Positions 56,622 through 64,000 of a DNA stretch of 64,000 nt are shown here, one piece after another. Made by a program: the position numbers and the translations under genes. Below the pieces are notes generated by a model that saw only the letters and a program-made list of their open reading frames with translations, ran no database searches and was not told the origin of the DNA. This DNA comes from Heterotrichella gracilis (lineage: Eukaryota > Sar > Xanthophyceae > Tribonematales > Xanthonemataceae): contig JAULBX010030263.1 in NCBI GenBank assembly GCA_032358255.1, forward strand, positions 372,001 through 436,000, given 5' to 3'. Numbering within the stretch: position 1 is the first letter of the stretch; every line of letters begins with the position of its first letter.

Positions 56622-58190
56622 CTACTTCATGTCATGGGTGGTGCGCTGGATGCCGGGTGGTGTGCTGCTACGGGGTAACAGGATGCATTTGTATATCATT
56701 ACTGTTTGCAAAATGTGACATAAACATGTTGCAGATGTACAGTTGACCAGAATTGTCTTGGTATGTGCTTGTTTTCCTGTCGTTAAGTTTGCCATGCCAC
56801 CTGGTACGAGGTTGCCCTTGGTGCTTGCGCCACCAACTATTGTGACGCAACTGCTGCCTTGCGCACCGCAGCTATTAGCGGGATGTGATCTACAAGGTTG
56901 GTACTGGCGCGAGGAACGGAGGTCCTGAGCTTGTATTGACGTTTGCGCTCGAAAGCTTCCACGAACTTTCTAGCCGACAACACCCCAGCTGATGCTGTTC
57001 AACACATTTACAGTATTGGGCTGCTCGTGGCAGAAGTACCCAGCCCTGTAAGCTCCTGTTACGGCTCATCAGAATTGGTTGACTATATCTGACTGCACTG
57101 GGAATGTTGGCAACGGTCCCAATGTAAAACCCTAGTGCCTGTTAACCCTACACCCAATGTCAAAACCACATTGTGTAAAGAATAAGTGTACACGCCTGCA
57201 AGACAGGTTGTTCTCTTGGTCTCTTGTCTAGTTAAGCGCGAGCTGGAAGCTTGATAGTACTATCCAGTTTCAGTGTCCAGAGCATCCCACATACCAAACG
57301 TCCCCAGGCTGCCCAAAGTTGCAATGCTCCGTTAGGGACACTGGACTTCCGTGGTATACCTTCCTTGTCAACAACCAAGTCCACTGCAGTTAATCTGCAT
57401 TACAGAAGGACTTGACGCCTGTAAGGACGGGTAGCAGTCAAAGCACTTGCCAGTCCTTCAAAATTGGACTTGCGAAACATATGCATGCATGCATGTGCCC
57501 CAGGCGTTGGCACTGCTAACCGACCAAGTCGCTGGCAGGAGACCCAACCAACGGGGCTGAAACGCTGTCCGGAACCCAGGTACCTCTTGCACATAGCCCT
57601 CTGTACACATATGTACCTGACAGGCACCGCAACGCCGCAATGGCACTACTCGACAGCTGGCGCAAAGTGCGTGCGCAACCCATACGAAGGACTCTGGCCA
57701 CTGCCACCTGCTTTGCTACTTGCTATGTCTTTTGGTCAGTTACGTCTCTAGTTGACGTGTCAGTTTACCAGATCTGTTGATGCAGTGCTGCCAGCTGTTA
57801 GGGTTTCCACACGGCTGGCAACTCACAGCTGCCTACCTGCAGGCACCGCACCACACCCACACCAGCAAGAGCGCCAGCGCCCTGAGCAGCGCCACGCGTC
57901 TGGGGCAGCCGCCACCATAGGCAGTGGCGGGTGACCCCGGGCCAGCCAGCTTGCCTCCCCCCCCTTCATGTGCTAACAACCCACACTACTCCCCCTTGCT
58001 GTGAAATACCCACCAACCATGAGGTAACACAACGATGCACAGCCCTCCACACGCTGTCTTGACACGCCTGCCCCTGCCGTTGTCTCTGCTTGTTCTTGCA
58101 AACTGGTTACACATGCCCCTATTTCACTCCCCGAGGAAGGCAGGGTGAGTGGTGTGAACTCCCCTCCATATTTGGTTTACCCACTTCCCC
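56622..58190. other. Intergenic; presumptive promoter of the channel gene
   Basis: No gene identified. The open frame at plus 57464..57751 lacks any motif. An untranslated or short first exon of the channel gene could lie here, since the sequence just upstream of 58210 (CACCCCTGCAG) looks like an acceptor. Confidence 0.4.
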
Positions 58191-61100
58191 ATGCACTACC
58201 ACCCCTGCAGGCGCGTTGCCTCTTCACTTGCTGCTACCGCCGTGGCGTGCGCCGTGAGCCTGTGCCTGCTTGCACGACCCTCGCTAGGGTTTTTTGCAGG
58301 CCAAAACCCTGAGCAGCGGCCGGAGGGCGTGGCAGTGAAGTTTGCTGCCTATATTGTGCGGGTGATCACACTCGACGAGCTAGCTTACAAGTATGAGGTG
58401 AGGGGGAAAGGTCCAGGAGGGTTGGGGCTAGGGTTTGGGGGGAACCACGTGGGGGCGAGGGTTCAGGGTCCAGGTGAAGCCACGTCTGAAGCTGGTTTTG
58501 GAGTTGCCGCAGCATGTAAAGCGCCTTCCTTGTGCAGGTGATAATTTGAGTGGCCTCCTGGCGCTTCCCTTAACACTAAAAATCCTACTAAACCCTGAAC
58601 TTGAGCGTTCCTTCACCAGCCTTGCTCCCTGCAGGCATCCTGGCGCTTCATCCTGCACTGGGACGACCCTTCCGCCAGGCAGAAAATAGCACAAGCAACT
58701 GCACGGGCGACCAATCGTACGGCCCGCATGCACCCTCTGAGCCTGGCTGTTACCCTGCAGGGCTGTGCACCACGCTTTTGCAACCCGTGGCCTGTGCATC
58801 CATGCGCAGTCACCACCACCTTATTTACTGCCATTTAGTGCTTTCTCCGTTTCCCACCTCAACCTGCCATCGCCACCTAGGCTTCCCTCATGATCCCTGC
58901 ACACACCGCACATGAGAGGACACCCCCTAAGGGCAACCCCAATCCCCACCCCTCCCACCACCCACCCCATCCCACCCCCTGTTGCAGTGACCGATGGCGA
59001 GCAGAACAACGGCTACTGGTGCAACCTGCCCTGCAACAACATCAACTACCAGCAGAAGAACTCCGCGTGGTGAGCCAAAACCCTATACCTTAAACCCTAA
59101 ACCCTGCAACAACATCAACTACCAGCAGAAGAACTCCGCGTGGTGAGCCGAAACCCTGAACCCTAAACCCTGCAACCACAGGGTTGACTACGAGCAAAAG
59201 GCATCCGCATGGTCATCGTGCATACCCCTGGGCACAGTGCTCTGCGCACCAACTGCGGGGCAGCGGAAAAATACTACTGAGCCCTGAAACCCCTAAGTGT
59301 GGGGCATCAAGCAGGTTGCGCACTGCATGGCCCCCTCCATGCGCCCAGCAAACCACAGCAAAGGGTTTCCTTAACGCACCCAAACCCCAACTGCTGTGTG
59401 CTCTGCCTCGATAGCCAGTCACTTTTGCGCAGCGCACCCACACCCTAACTGCCTTGTGTGGTTCCCCTGCAGCTGTGACGACATCTGGCTGCCCTCCCTC
59501 ACTATCACTAACCTGGCAGACACCACTGGGACGCTCTTCTACCGGTGCGTGCAAAACCTATTGAAACCCTTGAATACACCCTAGACCTGACAAGTATACA
59601 CCTTACACTTGGTGGATACCACAGGGGTGGCCATTGTCTGGTGCATGCAGCACCCTTGAAATCGTACAACCTACACGATAAAACGTGGCGGGATACCACA
59701 GGGAAGCTCTTCTACCGGGTGTGAGTGCAACCCTACACCCTACACCCTATTCTTGGCGGAAACCACAAGGGCGATATTGTACCTGTTCAGCTCACACGCC
59801 TGCCATTCCCTCCGTTGCACCTCACGCACCCCCACCCGCCCCCTTGCGCAGGATCAAGCCCTGTGGCAATGGAGGCAGCGGCGAGGGCGGCGACGGCATG
59901 TACTGGCGGGTGGAGGTGGTGGGCCAGTACTACACACCCATGAACTTCAGGGCGTACCCATTCGACAAGCAGGCGAGTGTAAAATTGCTTCCAGTTGTGG
60001 TACCCCTGGTCGTAATGCGGTTGGCCTCCTGATTGTAATGCGGGGTTGGTCTCTGATTGTACTCCCAATTGTATTTCGATTGTCCTCTGATTGTGCTCCT
60101 GATCGTACTCCCAAGGGCACTGGACACCGTTGGAGCTTCAGCGCTACCCGGCTGACAAGCATGCGGTTGTGCTCCTAAAATAGGTGGAAAATGTTAGTCT
60201 ACTTTTGCAAAAAGTAAACTAAAGTGAATTTTTAAAATATTATTCTTCATACCAACTCATATACATGCTTACATTGCTGCGCAGCTCATTTTATTTTCTC
60301 CCCGCGTGCAGTCCCTGAGTGCGGTGTTTCGGGTCCCAGACATGCCCGAGTACCACAACGGGTCAGTCAGCTTCCAGGCATCAAACACAGGTGGGAAAAC
60401 CCTGGCAAAACCCTAGAAGCATCGCTCGGAGGGGTTTGAAGGGTGCATGTTGCCACCCCTCCCGTGGATGACACAAAACTGAGTTGAATAATGTTCCCCA
60501 CTTTGCCATGTCGTACCACACCTCCCTGAAAGCGCTGCTTTGGGCATGGTTTCTTGCAACCCCTCCCCCCGCCCTCCTGCCTCCCACTCTTGCCCTGGCT
60601 CGTACCCACCTCAACCCCCGTACGCGGCCCCTGTATCAAAGAGCAATAAGACTTATGTATAATGAGTAAGACCTATGTGTAATGAGGGTAATACAATGAG
60701 AATACGAGGGTATTCTCTACCTAGGTGTAGCATCTCCTCCCCGCCCCTCCCACTTGATTCTCATAATCATCAGGATGGGGACCACAAAATCCCTGTTTCT
60801 CGTCCCCCTGCTCTTATGCACATCTTCTCCCCTTGCACCTTGACCAGTGTCCCCCCCTCCCCAGGCGTGGTGGCCAACTATGGGACCACGATTGGGGACA
60901 CCACTGGTGACGATGTGAGCGGGTGGAGCCTGGGCCTGACCTTTGTGGAGACCCTGGTGGTACCCTGGATCAACCTGTACAAGGTAGGGGTGCGCGGGAG
61001 GGTTTTGTGGGGGTGAGGAGGGGACGCGAAGTTTAGGGTTTCTGACGCTGCCCTGTGGAGTGGCCATCGCCGGTTTAGGGCATAGGGTCTGGGGTCACCA

Positions 61101-63971
61101 TTTTACATGGGCAGACACCGCCCTAGGATTTACCGTCCGGACGTCCTGCGCGGGGGCCGGTGTGAGTGGCGGGGGTGAGTGGTGGGGGCGGTTGTGTGCA
61201 GGAGTCTGATGGGGGTGGCGGCGTGGTGCCAATTGTTTACCACCGTGTGCCACATGGGTGCATGTGGTGCACACAGACCCCATGGGTCCATCTCCACTGC
61301 CTGCACCATCCTCCATCCACCCACCCCACATGGGCCTCTGTGGTTCCCCACACACCGCCGTCCACCCCCCACTTTTGCCTCCCCCTTGCCCAGCAGAACG
61401 GCATGCCTGCCTTTCACGAAGACTCCTGCCGCTTCGACCCTGGTGCGGGGGAGGACAACGAAAACGAAGGGGATAACATGCGGCTGGTGCTCGCGCATGT
61501 GGAGGTGAAACCCCAACCCTAAACCCTAAACCCTAAACCCTAAATCCTAGCAAAACCCTAAACTTTAAATCCTAGGGCGGTGTCTGCCCATGTAAAATGG
61601 CGACCCCAGACCCTAAGCCCTAAACCGGCGATGGCCACTCCACAGGGCAGCGTCAGAAACCCTAAACCCTAAGCATCCGCGCATCCCTGGGGGGAGCGGT
61701 GTGGGGCCCAGCAGTATGCCCATGTCAGTTACCAGCTGCACCCTACTTCATATGTGTGGCTGAGCTCGGCTGGACTGGGCTGCGCGCGTGACCCTTCCCC
61801 TGCTTGTGTCTGTGTGAGGCTAGGCCAACCATACACCACTAGCTTGTAAATGCTGTAGGCCAGGTACTCAACCAACAACTGCATGGTACCTTGGTGCTGT
61901 GTGATGTGGCAGATGTTGCGCTGGCACAGTGTTTAACTTTTTATCTTTTTCCATTAATGTAATCCCGTTTTAAACTACAAACCTTGAGAATCAATATAGT
62001 CCGTGTTTACTGTAGTTCTATCTATAAAAAATGCGGTTGATTTCCCTTCTCTTTTCTTATTCCAACCCACTACCTGTGGTCCCCATGCGCAGTTGAACCG
62101 CGACTCTGGCTTCTATCTACAAAAAATGCTTTTGATTTCCCTTGTCTTTTCTTTGTAACCCACTACCTTGCTCCCCACGCGCATTTAAACCGCGACTCTG
62201 GCTTCTATCTACAAAAAATGCTTTTGATTTCCCTTGTCTTTTCTTTGTAACCCACTCCCCTGGTCCCCCTGCGCAGATCAACCGCGACTCTGGGTTCTAC
62301 GTATGGACCATCGTGGTGCCAATATGCCTCACGGGCCTCATGGTGTTCTCAATTTTCATGTTCCCAGTCATAGACATATCCATGCGATTCCAGGCAATCG
62401 TCACGCTCTTCCTGGCGCTGGTGGCGCTGCAGGTGGGGGGGGGCAAACCCGAAGCCTAAACCCTAAACCCTAACCCTAATGGTCACGTTCTTCCTGGCGC
62501 TGGTGGCGCTGCAGGTGGGAGGGCGCAAACCCTAAACCTGAACCCTAAACCCTAACCTTTAAACCCCAATGGTCACGTTCTTCCTGGCGCTGGTGGCGCT
62601 GCAAGTTGGGTGGGGGAGGCAATGCTAAATCTGAACATTAAACCCTAAACCCTAAGTCGTGACGCTCTTCCTGGCGCTGGTGGCGCAGGTGGGAAAGGGT
62701 AACTCTCGAACCTGCATCATAATCCCCCCTGCTCCCTTTCCTCCCCAATTGTTGTGGTAAGCATCAACCTGCCCGCCTCCCTGCACACCCGTCCTGACAG
62801 GGCCTGCCAGCAGCTCATCCTCCTGGCCCGCATCCACATGCTGGTGCTCTTAATCCGGTCATCCGTCACAACCTCTCATGCGCTGCTCTGCAATGAACAT
62901 CATACCAAACAGGTAGCATTGCCATTATGCCCCGCTGACGCGTCCCCCCCTCTCCCTGCCCTCCCCAGTTCGTCGTGAACGCCAACCTGCCCGCCTCCAC
63001 CTACATCCTGCCCTCCCAGCAGCTCATCCTGCTCACCTACATCCTCATGCTGGTGCTGGCAGTGGAGTCATTCGGGGTGTTCTTCCTGGCAACCGCGCAG
63101 TCAAGGGGGGAGCAATACGTGGAGGAAAAAATGGTGTTGGAAAAGATGCAGCGGGTGATGGCGGAGGAGGAAGGGGGGGGTGTGGGGGGGGAAGGGGGCG
63201 AGGCGGGCGAGGACCAAAAGGGGCTGAAGGATGGGGATGGGGGTGGGGATGGTGCTCCTGGGGATGTGAAGCTGCAGGTGAGATCCTTGGCCACCCATTC
63301 ATGTCCCAGTCCATGTGTTTGCATCCCTTGTGCCCCCTTGCTTACCCTGTGGTGGTTTCGGGTAGGCTGTGCACAGGCCTATGGGTGGCCCTCCTCCACT
63401 GGGGCGTCAAGGTCCTATTCTCATCGTATTACCCTTGGTGGCGCCTATCCACATGACAGGACTGACGGCAACAGTAGCATGCGTGTGCACTGTGCACTAG
63501 CCACATGGAAAGGGTGTTGATGTCCTGAAACCCTCATCATCCATCCTTCTCCTCCTCCCCTGCAGGTTGAACCCAGCGTGAGCAGTGATGGCTCTGAACC
63601 CCCACTCCCATCAAAACCACCACCACCACTATCACCACCACCCACCGCAGCCACAGCCACAGCCAATGGCGACGCCAGCAGCACCCTGCAGGACCCGCCA
63701 CCCCCCGCTGCACCGCCACCCCCCCAGGATGGGGACAAGGTGGAGGGTGGAGACAAGGTGAGGGCTGGAGTCGGTAGCGATGGGGGGGTGACCTGCGTGT
63801 TAGATACCAGCATGCGTAAATCTCCGTATGCAAAAAGGTGCATGTATATCGCAGGCTGACAGTGACGACATGCAAAAAGAAGATGACGCCAAGTCCTTGC
63901 ATGATGACCACCTCACTCCCCCTGGCTCCCTCCCCAGCGAGACCACGCAAGGGGGTAAAGATGCCATCAAG
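58191..63971 (+). CDS. Pentameric ligand-gated ion channel subunit, running off the right edge
   Basis: Member of the Cys-loop/pLGIC superfamily, normally a neurotransmitter-type channel at the plasma membrane. Twelve exons so far: 58191..58397, 58635..58764, 58988..59069, 59473..59544, 59852..59972, 60312..60390, 60865..60983, 61394..61504, 62277..62432, 62969..63277, 63566..63757, 63855..63971; 565 aa. Hydrophobic signal segment at residues 10-35. The extracellular domain has DDIWLPSLTITN and YWRVEVVGQYYTPMNFRAYP followed by FDKQ (ending at residue 204), the pre-Cys-loop strand. TM1 is about residues 316-337 (VWTIVVPICLTGLMVFSIFM), TM2 about 344-364 (FQAIVTLFLALVALQFVV), NANLPAS is the TM2-TM3 loop, and TM3 is about 376-400. 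A long acidic/Pro-rich cytosolic loop follows; TM4 should lie beyond 64000. No Cys follows FDKQ, so the disulfide loop is absent. Intron 5 uses a GC donor (CAG/GCGAGT at 59973). The start is provisional; the exon 2 donor is the weakest junction. Confidence 0.87.
59098..59785 (+). repeat. Exon-edge echoes of channel exons 3 and 4
   Basis: 59098..59147 is a near-perfect copy of the exon 3 end with its donor (ACAACATCAACTACCAGCAG...GCGTGGTGAGCC), set between AAACCCTAAACCC motifs. 59171..59215 is a third, decayed copy. For exon 4, copies lie at 59608..59648, 59684..59725 (GGGAAGCTCTTCTACCGGGT) and 59752..59785. Confidence 0.9.
61031..61132 (+). repeat. Left arm of 102-nt inverted repeat around channel exon 8
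   Basis: Starts GTTTAGGGTTTCTGACGCTG and ends CCGCCCTAGGATTTA. Its reverse complement matches 61566..61667 at 100 of 102 positions by eye. Lies in intron 7, 262 nt before exon 8. Confidence 0.93.
61508..61565 (+). repeat. Telomere-like (CCCTAAA)n tract
   Basis: About four consecutive CCCTAAA units with decayed neighbours, beginning directly after exon 8 of the channel gene and ending at the right arm of the inverted repeat. Smaller tracts occur at about 16565..16590, 27533..27550, 34355..34370, 59088..59104 and 62456..62476. Confidence 0.9.
61566..61667 (-). repeat. Right arm of 102-nt inverted repeat around channel exon 8
   Basis: Reverse complement of 61031..61132, with two substitutions (near 61617 and 61602). 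Lies in intron 8, 61 nt after exon 8. The arms enclose 433 nt holding only exon 8 as coding sequence. Confidence 0.93.
61668..62276 (+). repeat. Channel intron 8, with tandem copies of the exon 9 acceptor edge
   Basis: A unit of about 80-90 nt (GCGCAG..AACCGCGACTCTGGCTTCTA then CTACAAAAAATGCTTTTGAT) is present at about 62087..62170 and 62175..62270, with an older copy near 62021..62060, just before the real exon 9 start ATCAACCGCGACTCTGGGTT at 62277. The upstream 61700..62010 holds nothing recognised. Confidence 0.85.
62481..62850 (+). repeat. Echoes of channel exon 9 end (three) and exon 10 start (one)
   Basis: 62481..62520, 62571..62610 and 62658..62691 repeat the exon 9 end (TTCCTGGCGCTGGTGGCGCT plus GCAGGTGGG), separated by ACCCTAAACCCTAA. 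62755..62850 is a diverged copy of the first part of exon 10 (CAACCTGCCCGCCTCC, CCAGCAGCTCATCCT, CACATGCTGGTGCTC). Confidence 0.9.
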
Positions 63972-64000
63972 GTGACTGGGGAGTCAGGGGGAGTAACACC

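Noticed and set aside
57464-57751. 95-codon plus frame before the channel gene
   Set aside because: No motif, and no splice junction linking it in phase to the 58191 exon could be supported.
61508-61565. Chromosome end
   Set aside because: Only about four CCCTAAA units inside an intron with genes on both sides; interstitial, not a telomere.

Overview
The window is nuclear DNA of a eukaryote, almost certainly a green alga. Every recognisable gene is split into many short exons by GT-AG introns with C/T-rich acceptors. Coding exons are rich in G and C, two products carry plastid-type leaders, and the NRT2 + NAR2 nitrate-uptake pair is present. Introns are littered with the Arabidopsis-type telomere motif CCCTAAA/TTTAGGG rather than the Chlamydomonas TTTTAGGG. 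A prasinophyte or trebouxiophyte (a large intron-rich genome such as Cymbomonas comes to mind) would fit, but the species is a guess.

Layout, left to right: a short-chain dehydrogenase entering from the left edge (minus); eIF2-beta (plus, 9 exons); about 5.8 kb with only two weak minus-strand gene models and two foldback structures; a 14-exon SAP-like/MYND zinc-finger gene (plus); thiamine pyrophosphokinase (plus); a plastid DUF1997-type protein (plus); an 18-exon membrane-anchored class-3 lipase (plus); the high-affinity nitrate transporter NRT2 (minus) and its partner NAR2 (plus), divergently transcribed from a shared 1.2 kb region; an AAAP amino-acid transporter (minus); a nuclease-like/kinase-like two-domain gene lying between two copies of a dispersed repeat (plus); a UEV-type ubiquitin E2 variant (plus); and a pentameric ligand-gated ion channel running off the right edge (plus).

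Functionally, NRT2 and NAR2 form one two-component nitrate uptake system, and the divergent promoter is consistent with co-regulation. The remaining genes look like unrelated neighbours. Two themes stand out. First, the channel gene is an animal/bacterial-type pLGIC in an alga, without the canonical disulfide loop, and one of its exons is bracketed by a near-perfect 102-nt inverted repeat. Second, introns in at least six genes contain decayed copies ('echoes') of the exon edge they adjoin, many followed or separated by CCCTAAA-type motifs. This looks like a recurrent mode of intron growth in this genome. All exon coordinates are read by eye from splice consensus, phase and protein-family logic; none has transcript support here.
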